Part shown: piece after piece, positions 41,280 to 50,186 of the stretch | How the letters are laid out: each line of letters begins with the position of its first letter | How positions within the stretch are numbered: the first letter of the stretch is position 1 | Source: PLanc-01 sp035342095 | GTDB lineage: Bacteria; Planctomycetota; Phycisphaerae; Sedimentisphaerales; Anaerobacaceae | Assembly: GCA_035342095.1 (NCBI GenBank) | Contig: DAOQWL010000004.1 | Coordinates: 1-64,000 of the forward strand | DNA: 64,000 nt | Reading direction: 5' to 3' | The notes under the pieces: generated by a model | What the model saw: the letters and a program-made list of their open reading frames with translations, nothing else | Database searches by the model: none | What the model was told of the DNA's origin: nothing | Program-made: the position numbers and the translations under genes

Positions 41280-42580
41280 GCGCGACAGTCGTCGGCACAT
41301 TGGGCGTTGGGATCCTGATGCTGGTCCTGTTCCTGCTGGGTACGAGCGTCGGCTTCGCGATGGCCATCGTGGGTTTTCTCGGTTTCGCCTATCTCGTCTC
41401 GTTCGATGCGGCGTTGAACATGGTCGGCACGACGCTGTGGTCCACCTTCTCCAAGTATGGTCTGACCGTGATCCCGCTGTTCATCCTGATGGGCCAGGTG
41501 GCGTTCCATTCCGGGGTCAACGAGCGGCTGTACAACGCGGCCTATCACTGGATCGGCCATATTCGCGGCGGGCTGGCCATGGCGACCATCGCAGCGTGCG
41601 CAGCCTTCTCCTCGATCTGCGGATCGAATACCGCGACCGCCGCGACCATGGCCACCGTGGCGCTGCCCCAGATGAAGAAATACCGTTACCATCCGATGCT
41701 CAGCGCCGGAGCGGTCGCCAGCGGGTCGACGCTGGGGGTCGTGATCCCGCCCAGCGTGGTGCTCATCATCATCGGACTGAGCACGGGACAGTCCATCGCC
41801 GAGCTGTTCTACGGCGGGATTGGCGCGGGACTCGTTCTGACTGTGTTGCTGATCGCGACCGTGTGCGTCCTGTGCCTGCTGTTTCCACAGTGGGGACCCG
41901 TCGGCGGCAAGAGCGCCTGGCGCGAGAGGTTTCTCTCGCTGTTCGGGGCCTTCGAAATGATCGCGCTGTTCTCCCTGGTCATTCTCGGATTGTACTTCGG
42001 GTTGTTCACGCCCACCGAGGCGGGCGCCGCCGGCGCGTTTCTGGCGATCCTGATTGCCGTGGCCCGGCGCAGACTGTCCTTCAAGAGTTTTCTGGCCGCC
42101 TTGAAGGACACGCTCCGCGCCTCCTGCATGGTCATCACCATTGTCGCGGGCGCGGTGATCTTCGGCAAGTTCCTCACGGTGACCCGTATTCCCAACGACC
42201 TGGCGGGTTGGGTGGCCGGGCTGCCGGTGCCGCCGACGGTGATCCTGCTCATCGTCTTCGCCATGTACATCGTCGGCGGCGCGGTGATGGACGCCCTGGC
42301 CTTGCTGATGATTACGATCCCGATCTTCTTCCCCCTTGCCGATCAGCTCGGCTACGATCCGATCTGGTTCGGCGTGACGGTCACGGTGATTACGACGCTG
42401 GGAGCGATAACGCCTCCCGTCGGCGCGACGACCTACGTCGTGGGCGGCATGGCCAAGGAAATCCCCCTCAAGGAAGTCTTCAAAGGGGTCTCGTTCTTCC
42501 TCCCGGCCTATCTGGTCTGCATCGGCTTGCTGATGCTCCTCCCAGGGATCATCACGGCTCTTCCCGCTCTGCTGCACTGA
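41276..42580 (+). CDS. dctM: TRAP transporter large permease (DctM family)
   Basis: 434 residues, about twelve TM helices. Family motifs: GTSVGFAMAIVGFLGF, VIPLFILMGQVAFHSGV, AACAAFSSICGSNTATAATM, ASGSTLGVVIPPSVVLIIIG and TLGAITPPVGATTYVVGGMA. Sodium-driven import of the ligand delivered by DctP. Last gene of the operon; no clear terminator follows in 42581-42786. Confidence 0.95.
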   Translation: MSATVVGTLGVGILMLVLFLLGTSVGFAMAIVGFLGFAYLVSFDAALNMVGTTLWSTFSKYGLTVIPLFILMGQVAFHSGVNERLYNAAYHWIGHIRGGLAMATIAACAAFSSICGSNTATAATMATVALPQMKKYRYHPMLSAGAVASGSTLGVVIPPSVVLIIIGLSTGQSIAELFYGGIGAGLVLTVLLIATVCVLCLLFPQWGPVGGKSAWRERFLSLFGAFEMIALFSLVILGLYFGLFTPTEAGAAGAFLAILIAVARRRLSFKSFLAALKDTLRASCMVITIVAGAVIFGKFLTVTRIPNDLAGWVAGLPVPPTVILLIVFAMYIVGGAVMDALALLMITIPIFFPLADQLGYDPIWFGVTVTVITTLGAITPPVGATTYVVGGMAKEIPLKEVFKGVSFFLPAYLVCIGLLMLLPGIITALPALLH

Positions 42581-42786
42581 CGCAAGACGGGCCGAGCCTA
42601 GCGCCATCGGGGCAGATTGCGAGGAGGAGGGAGCGATAGGGGAGGCAGCCCTGCGAATCGACGCCGCCGGCTGGTTGTTTTCTCTTGACAATTCCACCCG
42701 GTTCGGACAATACCGCGGTAGGAATTGACGATTGGGGTCTGAGTGAGCTGGTTCAATTGGATGGCCTGCCAACAAGGGGAAGTGGG

Positions 42787-43095
42787 ATGGGGAATAAGGC
42801 GAAAAGCAACTTGATTATAGCCTTGTTAGTGCCTGTTGGCTGTGTTGTGATCGGTATCTCGCTTCTTGGATACTGGTCTGTCCACAGCCATGCTGTTCCG
42901 CCAGACAAATTGGAAAGACTGCACCAGGGTATGACAAAAGAGGAGGTGCGTGCTCTCCTGGGAGATCCAGCAAGTGAGACGACCCATGAGGAGGGCCACG
43001 AGACCTGGGTATACGGGCATCGCTGGAAGTGGTACTTCCTTACCATACGTTTCTCGTCGGAGAACAAGCTCGTGGAGTATGTGCACGACGATTAG
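42787..43095 (+). CDS. Small membrane-anchored SmpA/OmlA/BamE-fold protein
   Basis: 102 residues from an ATG preceded by GGGGAAGTGGG. N-terminal TM helix (LIIALLVPVGCVVIGISLLG). The BamE-like fold LHQGMTKEEVRALLGDPAS, then ETWVYGHRWKWYFLTIRFSS. The G-x-T-x-x-E-V-x-x-x-L-G-x-P motif is typical. Unlike true BamE it is not a lipoprotein. Codon use is AT-richer than the dct genes. Role probably envelope-related, otherwise unknown. Confidence 0.75.
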   Translation: MGNKAKSNLIIALLVPVGCVVIGISLLGYWSVHSHAVPPDKLERLHQGMTKEEVRALLGDPASETTHEEGHETWVYGHRWKWYFLTIRFSSENKLVEYVHDD

Positions 43096-43902
43096 GTCGG
43101 GAACAGTGAGGGGCAACCCTTCGTCTAAGCTTCAAGGAGGGCAGGCGGGGCCAGTCCTCAAGATACAAGACGGAGAATAGGCGAGTCCTTGCCTCCGTGT
43201 TGTCGGGTCGCTGAGTTGTCTGTGCATCCGGTTGCCAACGGCGCGAGCATTGCCCACGAGCAGGACGCAGCCGGCCGGCTGGCGCTGTACATCCACCAGA
43301 ATTCGCAGAGGCTGCGAAGAGATCCGTCCGTTTCACGTCAACATCACACCTCCGAGAAGCGCCTTATGTCTGGCGGTGCTGTCGGGAACGGCGCACAGGG
43401 GGCACAGGTGCGCACACGCCCAGGGCAGCACTCCCCCTTTCTCTCTCGTGCAATGCCCCCCCGCGCTGGCGTCAAGGCGGGGCATTCAGCGGCGGGCTCC
43501 TGTGCTTGCGCCGTGAACCGGGGGAATCGAGGCGATCCCGGTGTGGCGAAGGGGGAATCGGGTTCGCACCTGCACATCTCACACCCTGGGTTCTGCAACT
43601 GAGGGAGTGCGGACCAGACGTGCTCGGACAATACACCGATCCACGAGCAGGACAGATGCGGACGTTCGGATCGTCCGATGGGGAGGCCTCGCAGGCCGGG
43701 GGATCAGTGACCGGCCGACCAGGACAGCGACAACGTCCTAGAATACCGCTCATTGGGCTTCGGAAGAGTGGGTGTTTTGGGGTAATATGCCGTGTGTGGC
43801 TGTGCGAAAATGAACAAAATCAGTGGACGCTTGGGTGTTAAGGTGGGTATACTATATGTCGATAGAGATCAACGGGTCGTTGTCTCTGGAGAAACTCATT
43901 GC
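43096..43902. other. 807-base intergenic region without a convincing gene
   Basis: Short frames occur on both strands but none has a ribosome site with protein-like composition. Visible are a hairpin AATGCCCC...GGGGCATT (43452-43459 with 43479-43486) and GGGGGAATCG repeated twice (about 43520 and 43552). A -10-like TATACT lies at 43848-43853, 49 bases before the next start. Confidence 0.5.
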
Positions 43903-46461
43903 ATGGAACGGCGTATGCGTAGAACAGGCGTATTCGTATTGACCTGCGTGTTCCTCACCGCCCCGGCAATACAGGCGAAGGTGCTCCGCGTCGGCAGCAG
44001 TCCCGCCGCGGGGTATCGGTCTATCGGCTCAGCGGTCCGTGCCGCCGCCAGCGGCGACGTCGTTCTCGTCGAGCAGGGCACCTACACGGGGGACGGGAAT
44101 CGGGACATCACGATCTCCGAGAAAGCGATCACGATCCGCAGCGTAGACCCGAACGATCCGGATGTCGTCGCGGCGACGGTCATTGATTGCGAGGGCACTG
44201 CGTCGCTCACTCGTCGCGCGTTCGACATCCTGTCGGGGGACGCCGCCCGTCTCGACCTGGAAGGGTTGACGATCATCAACGGCTACGGCCCTCTGGACGG
44301 CGGGACCATCCTGTGTCAAGGGGCCGAGTTCCGCGCCTACCACTGCACATTCTCGAACAACTACGTTGCCTGGTGGGGCAGCGCCGTGAGTTGTCGTGAC
44401 AGCCGGGTCTGGTTCGAGGGATGCTTGTTCTCGAACAACACCTGCGTTTCCACGGATCGGGGCGCCCTCTTCTGTTCGACGAGCATCGCAGAGGTGGAGG
44501 GCTGCACGTTCCAGTCCAATCGGGGCGGTGCCATCGTAGGTTTCGACAGCCAGATCACGGCCAGTCGATGCGTCTTCGAGGCGAATACCGCGCAGAACGG
44601 CGGGGCGATCTGCAGTTCGGTCTCCTCGAACACGGCATTATCCTCCGAGCTGATTCTGCTCGGGTGCACGTTCACGGCCAACGCCGCCAGCGTTTCCGGC
44701 GGGGCGGTGTACGCGGTCGATTTCGCCCCCCAGATCGACGGCTGCACGTTCACCGCGAACACCGCAGTCCAGGACGGCGGCGCGATCCTGAGTTGTCGGG
44801 CGAGCCCTGTGCTGACGAACAACGTCTTCGTGAGCAACATCGCCGGCGACCTCGGCGGCGGCACGCACAGTCTGTACAAGGGTGCGCCCCAGATCACGAA
44901 CTGCACGTTCGTAGCCAACGAGGCCTCCCAGGGCGGCGCGATCGCGAGCCTGGGCAATGTCCGTCAGGTCATCAGCCACTGCATTCTGTGGGACAACACG
45001 GCCGGCGTCGGCGAGTCGCTGTACCTGGCGCGTTACAGTCTGGCCAGCGTCAAAGGCGGGACCGCCACGGTGGAATACTGCAATCTCGAGGGCGGCCGGA
45101 ACGCCACCTACGCAGAGCTCGACTGCACACTGACCTGGTCCGATGGGAACATCGACGTCGATCCGGTGTTCACCGGGCCGGCATACGACGACTATCGTCT
45201 GTCGCCGGATTCGCCGTGCATCGACGTGGGCAATCCCGCTTATGTTCCCTCGTCCGACGCGGCGGATCGTGACGGCTATACCCGCCGGTTCGGGACCGCC
45301 GTGGATCTGGGCGCGTACGAATTCCACGGTCTGGGCCCGATATATCGGTTCTGGTCGCCGAAGCTCGGCAAGTACTTCTACACGCTCTTCGGCGCCGAGC
45401 GGAACCATGTTGTCAGCTTGTACCCGTACGACTGGCACTACGTGGACGTCGCGTACTACGCGTACTACCAGCCCATGGCGGACAACCTGGTGCCGGTGTA
45501 CCGATTCTGGTCTCCCGTTTACAGGTCGCATTTCTGGACCGTGAGTGAAGAGGAGTGCCTGAGGGTCATCGAGTTGTACCCGACGATCTGGACGTACGAG
45601 GGCATCGTGTTCTACGCCTTCCCCCAGGGCTCGCAACCCCTGGACACCCTTCCCGTCTACCGGTTCTGGTCCAGCGACCTGACCTGCCACACGTACACGA
45701 TGGACGAGGATGAGAAGGACGATCTGATCGCGAACTACTCGGATCTCTGGGCGTTCGAGGGGGTTGCGTGGTACTCCTATCCCCAGGTGAAGGACCTCCG
45801 TGAAGTGTCCTATGTCTTCCGGGGCGGTTCCGAAGGCGCCTGGTACATGTGTACGCTGGCTGCGACGATCGACGGCCAGGAGGCCCAGATCAGTTCGGCG
45901 GATGTCCGACTGACGCCGGCCTCCACCCAAATGCAGATGACCATCGACTTCCGCAAACTGACCGTAACGCTGGACACGCTGTCCGTCCGGACCCAGACCG
46001 TCGAGCACAGGACGGACATCACGCTGGCCGGTGCAGGCGTGACGATTCCGCTGGTCCTTTCGGCTCAGGCGTCGTTCACGCTCCCGTCGGCACGCGGCCC
46101 GTACACGGTGGATCCCACGACGCACGTGTTCGCCGACTACCGGCAGAACAGCCAGAACATCGCCGGCAAGGACGGTGTCTTTGCCTACAGCGGGTCGGTC
46201 TTCCTGGATGGCCAGGAAACCCCCTTCAACCGCACGATGCTCTGCACGCGATTCGAGCTGGAGTCGGTCGCGGAGTTCGCGGCGCTGGGCCTGCTGCCCG
46301 ACGGCCTCTACGCCAGTGTGCCGCTGACGTTCCAGTGGCATCGCCAGCAGACGCGGGATCTCCTGGCGGAGGCCCAGGTCAGCGGCCGTCGCGTGCAGAT
46401 CTATGTTGTCTACTCGTACGTCGGCACTCAGGGTCTGTGGGAAGGCGCGATCGTCGAGTAG
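43903..46461 (+). CDS. Secreted right-handed beta-helix protein with DUF5648-type repeats
   Basis: 852 residues; the ATG at 43903 or 43915 opens a signal peptide (MRRTGVFVLTCVFLTAPAIQ). Residues about 30-470 form a parallel beta-helix of the planctomycete choice-of-anchor type: EGLTIINGYGPLDGG, FSNNYVAWWGSAV, CTFTANAASVSGGAV, NNVFVSNIAGDLGGG, SPCIDVGNPAY and DLGAYEFHG. Three DUF5648-like repeats follow (IYRFWSPKLGKYFYTL, VYRFWSPVYRSHFWTV, VYRFWSSDLTCHTYTM), then a C-terminal beta-rich domain of about 220 residues. Probably surface-exposed and glycan-binding. It shares its repeats with the protein at 7635. Confidence 0.88.
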   Translation: MERRMRRTGVFVLTCVFLTAPAIQAKVLRVGSSPAAGYRSIGSAVRAAASGDVVLVEQGTYTGDGNRDITISEKAITIRSVDPNDPDVVAATVIDCEGTASLTRRAFDILSGDAARLDLEGLTIINGYGPLDGGTILCQGAEFRAYHCTFSNNYVAWWGSAVSCRDSRVWFEGCLFSNNTCVSTDRGALFCSTSIAEVEGCTFQSNRGGAIVGFDSQITASRCVFEANTAQNGGAICSSVSSNTALSSELILLGCTFTANAASVSGGAVYAVDFAPQIDGCTFTANTAVQDGGAILSCRASPVLTNNVFVSNIAGDLGGGTHSLYKGAPQITNCTFVANEASQGGAIASLGNVRQVISHCILWDNTAGVGESLYLARYSLASVKGGTATVEYCNLEGGRNATYAELDCTLTWSDGNIDVDPVFTGPAYDDYRLSPDSPCIDVGNPAYVPSSDAADRDGYTRRFGTAVDLGAYEFHGLGPIYRFWSPKLGKYFYTLFGAERNHVVSLYPYDWHYVDVAYYAYYQPMADNLVPVYRFWSPVYRSHFWTVSEEECLRVIELYPTIWTYEGIVFYAFPQGSQPLDTLPVYRFWSSDLTCHTYTMDEDEKDDLIANYSDLWAFEGVAWYSYPQVKDLREVSYVFRGGSEGAWYMCTLAATIDGQEAQISSADVRLTPASTQMQMTIDFRKLTVTLDTLSVRTQTVEHRTDITLAGAGVTIPLVLSAQASFTLPSARGPYTVDPTTHVFADYRQNSQNIAGKDGVFAYSGSVFLDGQETPFNRTMLCTRFELESVAEFAALGLLPDGLYASVPLTFQWHRQQTRDLLAEAQVSGRRVQIYVVYSYVGTQGLWEGAIVE

Positions 46462-46630
46462 GCCGGTCGCTGTGTACAGATTCCGCTTGTGTCGCTGAGG
46501 CGTCCATCCTCCCTTCGTGGGCTCCCGCGTGCTATCGGCGAGCCGCACCCCCTTTTTCCAACTTCCCGGCCACGACGTCGCATTGCGAGAGGCCAGATGG
46601 CGCGATCGCCCTGCCCGTCCGGAGAAAAGG

Positions 46631-46659
46631 TTGCAGGGGGAGGCGGTTTGTCGTAAAAT
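46631..46659 (+). promoter_or_regulatory. Promoter of ahcY
   Basis: TTGCAG (46631-46636), 17-base spacer, TAAAAT (46654-46659), giving a leader of about 28 nt. The leader is too short for an SAH riboswitch. Confidence 0.5.
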
Positions 46660-46694
46660 CCCGCTTTTGACTGAAGATTTGAAAGGATTTCCGA

Positions 46695-47954
46695 ATGAAA
46701 TATGATGTGGCTGACCTGTCGCTGGCGTCCGAAGGGAAACGGAGAATCCTGTGGGCGGACAATGACATGCCTGTCCTGGCGGCGATTCGAGATCGGTTCG
46801 CGAAGCAGAAGCCGCTCAAGGGTAAGAACGTTTCCGCGTGCCTGCACGTGACCGCCGAGACCGCCAACCTGGCCAGGGCGCTCAAGGCCGCCGGGGCCAA
46901 TCTGGTCCTCTGTGCGTCGAATCCGCTGAGCACGCAGGATGACGTGGCAGCCTCGCTGACGAAGGACTTCGGGATTCCGGTCTACGCCATTCGCGGAGAG
47001 AACCGGGCCACCTACTACAAGCACATCAACGCGGCCATCGATCATGAGCCGGTCATCACGTTTGACGACGGCGCGGACCTGGTCAACGAGATGCACACGA
47101 AACGCAAGGCCGACGCCGGACGGATCATCGCCAGCATGGAAGAGACCACCACCGGCGTCATCCGTCTGCGGGCGATGGACAAGGAAGGCAAGCTCAAGTT
47201 CCCGGTGATCGCGGTCAACGACGCCAAGAGCAAGCACCTGTTCGACAACCGCTACGGCACCGGCCAATCCACGGTCGACGGCATTATTCGCGCCACCGCC
47301 TATCTGATGGCGGGCAAGAATGTCGTCGTCGCCGGCTACGGCTGGTGCGGACGCGGCTTCGCGTCGCGGGCCCGCGGGCTGGGTGCGATCGTCATCGTCA
47401 CCGAGGTCGATCCGATCAAGGCCATCGAGGCGGCGATGGACGGCTTCCAGGTGATGCCGATGGCCCAGGCCGCCAGGGTGGGCGACTTGTTCGTGACACT
47501 GACCGGCGACAAGCACGTAATCCGTCCCGAGCACGTTCGCGTGATGAAGGACCGTGCGACGATTGCGAACAGCGGGCATTTCAACGTCGAGATCGACATT
47601 CCCGGCATGGCCAAGCTCAGCCGCAGGATCAACAAGGGCGTTCGTCGGAACGTCGATGAGTACGTCATCAGCAGCAAGAAACGCGTCTATCTCCTGGGCG
47701 AGGGCCGTCTGATCAACCTGGCCGCGGCGGAAGGCCACCCCGCCAGCGTGATGGATATGAGCTTCGCGACGCAGGCCCTGCAGGCTGAGTGGGTCGTCAG
47801 GCACGCCGGCAAGCTCCAGCCCAGGGTGTACGACGTGCCGATGGAGATCGAGGAACAGGTGTGTGCCCTGAAGCTCAAGGCCATGGGGATCCAGATCGAC
47901 AAGCTCACGCCGGAACAGGTGGCCTACCTCGCCAGCAGCGGCGAAGGGACGTAG
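46695..47954 (+). CDS. ahcY: Adenosylhomocysteinase (S-adenosylhomocysteine hydrolase)
   Basis: 419 residues, typical for the short bacterial/archaeal form. It splits S-adenosylhomocysteine to adenosine and homocysteine, relieving product inhibition of methyltransferases. Motifs: LHVTAETANLARALKAAGA, ASNPLSTQDDVAA, FDDGADLVNEMH, VNDAKSKHLFDNRYGTGQST (substrate Lys/Asp), the NAD-binding GKNVVVAGYGWCGRGFA and the SNSGHFNxE-type NSGHFNVEID. It ends at SSGEGT and lacks the usual C-terminal KPDHYRY, which the short archaeal-like form also lacks. Ribosome site AAGGA. Confidence 0.96.
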   Translation: MKYDVADLSLASEGKRRILWADNDMPVLAAIRDRFAKQKPLKGKNVSACLHVTAETANLARALKAAGANLVLCASNPLSTQDDVAASLTKDFGIPVYAIRGENRATYYKHINAAIDHEPVITFDDGADLVNEMHTKRKADAGRIIASMEETTTGVIRLRAMDKEGKLKFPVIAVNDAKSKHLFDNRYGTGQSTVDGIIRATAYLMAGKNVVVAGYGWCGRGFASRARGLGAIVIVTEVDPIKAIEAAMDGFQVMPMAQAARVGDLFVTLTGDKHVIRPEHVRVMKDRATIANSGHFNVEIDIPGMAKLSRRINKGVRRNVDEYVISSKKRVYLLGEGRLINLAAAEGHPASVMDMSFATQALQAEWVVRHAGKLQPRVYDVPMEIEEQVCALKLKAMGIQIDKLTPEQVAYLASSGEGT

Positions 47955-47961
47955 GGTCTAC

Positions 47962-48079
47962 TATTGACGATTGACAATTTACTATTTGGCTTCGCCCGCC
48001 CGAGGACGTGCATCGCGACGTGGTGCAGGACCGGGGCGGGCGGGAGCCAACAGCAAATCGTAAATAGTAAATCGTAAAT
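47962..48079. repeat. Large A/T-plus-G/C inverted repeat (TTGACGAT family), copy 3
   Basis: ATTTACTATTT (47977-47987) pairs with AAATAGTAAAT (48062-48072). Inside it GCCCGCCC (47994-48001) pairs with GGGCGGGC (48035-48042). The left arm continues as ATTGACGATTGAC, the unit also seen at 12489 and 28424. It spans almost the entire gap between ahcY and the next gene, whose ATG lies within a few bases of the right arm. Confidence 0.75.
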
Positions 48080-48084
48080 CCAAA

Positions 48085-49998
48085 ATGGAAGAAGACAAAG
48101 AACCTGAGAGGGCGCCCAAGGTCCCGAAGACCTTCCTGACCGTGGGCCCGACGTTGCACTATAGCCATCGGAACGTGCAGTTCTACTGGCTGCTGGCGGC
48201 GTTTATGTTCTCGCTGGCGTGTCTGTTCTGGTCTCGGGTTGTGACAGGCCAGTTCTGGGCGTTCGATTTCGCCTCGCAGGGGATCTCGAGTTTCTGGGAG
48301 CTTGGACGCGGCACGGACACCGGGGTGAGTCTGTTCGAGTATCCCTGGCAGATCATTGTGCTGGGCCTGCTCATGGGCATTCTGGCGGTGGTGCCCGTGC
48401 TGACCGCGCAGTTGATGAGCTTCGGGCACAGCTTCATCTTCGTGGTGGCGGTTTTTTTTCTCGCCAATCTGCCGGGCTTCGCGGTGTTCCTGATCGCCAG
48501 TTGCCTGGCTGCGGCGGCCCGCCCGCTTCGCTTCCGGTCCCGCATCACGGCGATTGCCCTGTGTCTGGCGCCGCAACTGGTGTACTGGGGCGCTTTCGGC
48601 GGGGCGCGGGGCGTTGAGCCGCTCGAGTGGGGATTCTCGTTTGCGCCGTGGATCTGGGCCTGGCTGACCGGCATGACGATTGCCGGCCTGGTCCTTGGGA
48701 TCGGGCATTACACGCGGTACAAGCCCGGCCTGATCTGGGTCTTCACCACGACCACCTTGCTGCTGGCCCTGGGCGTCTTCGTGTGGAAGATCGGATTCGA
48801 CGAGCTGGACTACCATCTCCACGTCGCGAAGAACAACCCCGAGGAGGTGGCGGAGTTTCGAGACCGCAGCATCCGCGAGGTGCTTGACCGGACCATTACC
48901 GACCCCAGGGAGAAGGAGTATCGCATGCGGTACTCCTATCCCACGGAGCCGATCCCGCTGCGGGAGGAGCTCAAGCGGGAGATCCAGATCGAGCTGATCG
49001 AGGACCGCTGGCCGAGCTGGCTGATCCTCTCGGACGATCTGCTGTACCAGGACAAGCGCGATTGGCTCAGCGCCGAGTACGACCGGTTCCTTCATCCGCC
49101 GCGACCTCGCTGGATGCCCGCCGCGGTGTACCAGGAAATCGTTGCCCGTCGGAACCGCAGCAGCCGGATGCCGATCGCCCTCTATTTCAAGGCTCTCCTT
49201 TACGAGTACAGCCCGGATCTCCGGCGGATTCAGCAGGATGAGACCCTGCACTTCTATAGCGACTACCCCCAGGAGCGGGCGTCGCGACTGTGGTTCCGCC
49301 TGTACAACGAGTTCGGACGCAGTCCCGAGTCCGCGGAAGCCCGCTGGCGGGGGGCCCGACAGCTTGCCGGACAGAAAGAGCTCCAGAGGGCCGCGGGCCT
49401 GCTCGACGAAGCCGACGCCCTCTCGCGCGAGCAGCTCGCGATTCGCGAGAAGGCGGAGGCGGCGACAGGCGACAGTCTGTTCAGCGCGTTTCAGCCGCCT
49501 GCGGACACCGTGATGACGTCGCAGAAGCTCCGGGATCTGCGTCGTCGAATCCACGAACTGCGATCCTTGATCGGCGAGGAGAATCTGGCCGGCCCGGACG
49601 GCGCGATCGATCGACTGGCAGCCTATATCCAGCTCAATCCGCACAGTCTCGACTACGAGAGGCAACTTGACGTGCTGTTGGCCAAGCTGGGGGAGAAGGA
49701 CCCCCTGCGGGACAACCTGTTGCTGGAGAAGGCCAAGCTGATCGCCGACGACCAGCGCCGGGCCGAGCGGCTCGGAGAGTTGAGCCGCGAGTTTCAGAAC
49801 ACCGACGGCGGGATGCAGGCGTTGTACGAGCTGAGCCGCCTGACCCTGCGGCTCTATCAGCGCGATCCGCGGAAGGAGAACCTCGTCCAGGCGACGAACA
49901 TGCTCACCAGCTTCCGGGACCTGTATCCCGAGAGCTTCTATACGCCGCAAGTCAAGAAGAACCTCGACGAGCTGGCTGCCATCCTCAAGCCGCAATAG
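48085..49998 (+). CDS. Polytopic membrane protein with C-terminal helical-repeat domain
   Basis: 637 residues. About six TM helices in the first 240 residues (FYWLLAAFMFSLACLFW, IIVLGLLMGILAVVPVLTAQ, FIFVVAVFFLANLPGFAVFL, ITAIALCLAPQLVYWGAF, IWAWLTGMTIAGLVLGIG, GLIWVFTTTTLLLALGVFVW). The second half is charged, helical and TPR-like (HSLDYERQLDVLLAKLGEKD, LYELSRLTLRLYQRDPRKEN). No ribosome site precedes the ATG, which directly follows the repeat arm. Family not recognised. Confidence 0.8.
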   Translation: MEEDKEPERAPKVPKTFLTVGPTLHYSHRNVQFYWLLAAFMFSLACLFWSRVVTGQFWAFDFASQGISSFWELGRGTDTGVSLFEYPWQIIVLGLLMGILAVVPVLTAQLMSFGHSFIFVVAVFFLANLPGFAVFLIASCLAAAARPLRFRSRITAIALCLAPQLVYWGAFGGARGVEPLEWGFSFAPWIWAWLTGMTIAGLVLGIGHYTRYKPGLIWVFTTTTLLLALGVFVWKIGFDELDYHLHVAKNNPEEVAEFRDRSIREVLDRTITDPREKEYRMRYSYPTEPIPLREELKREIQIELIEDRWPSWLILSDDLLYQDKRDWLSAEYDRFLHPPRPRWMPAAVYQEIVARRNRSSRMPIALYFKALLYEYSPDLRRIQQDETLHFYSDYPQERASRLWFRLYNEFGRSPESAEARWRGARQLAGQKELQRAAGLLDEADALSREQLAIREKAEAATGDSLFSAFQPPADTVMTSQKLRDLRRRIHELRSLIGEENLAGPDGAIDRLAAYIQLNPHSLDYERQLDVLLAKLGEKDPLRDNLLLEKAKLIADDQRRAERLGELSREFQNTDGGMQALYELSRLTLRLYQRDPRKENLVQATNMLTSFRDLYPESFYTPQVKKNLDELAAILKPQ

Positions 49999-50091
49999 AG
50001 CCGTCGCCGGGGCACCGCACTCGCGGGCTCCCTGCGATGTCACGCACGCGAGCATGGTTATGCACCCCTGGAGGTTGTTCCCACCTTTGGT

Positions 50092-50119
50092 TTGACATTC
50101 GCCGGCCCGGTGGTACGAT
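50092..50119 (+). promoter_or_regulatory. Promoter of the receiver-like/GGDEF operon
   Basis: TTGACA (50092-50097), 16-base spacer, TACGAT (50114-50119) preceded by TGG. It overlaps earlier ATG codons (50118, 50127), which rules them out as starts. Confidence 0.65.
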
Positions 50120-50186
50120 GGCAGTCATGGACGGCGTGTCAGCGCGGAGGAGTCGGCGCAATGATGGGCAGGCAGGGGAATCGGTG

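Noticed and set aside
43189..43631. Overlapping short frames in the 807-base gap
   Set aside because: No ribosome site, composition rich in Arg/Pro/Ala as expected from random GC-rich DNA, and no motif.
46462..46694. SAH or SAM riboswitch upstream of ahcY
   Set aside because: No match to the conserved core could be found by eye, and the predicted leader after the TTGCAG-N17-TAAAAT promoter is only about 28 nt.
46428..47804. Long antisense open frames (also under the TRAP, sigma, kinase and PilM-like genes)
   Set aside because: High GC gives long frames opposite real genes; these lack ribosome sites and protein motifs, while the sense strand shows clear families.
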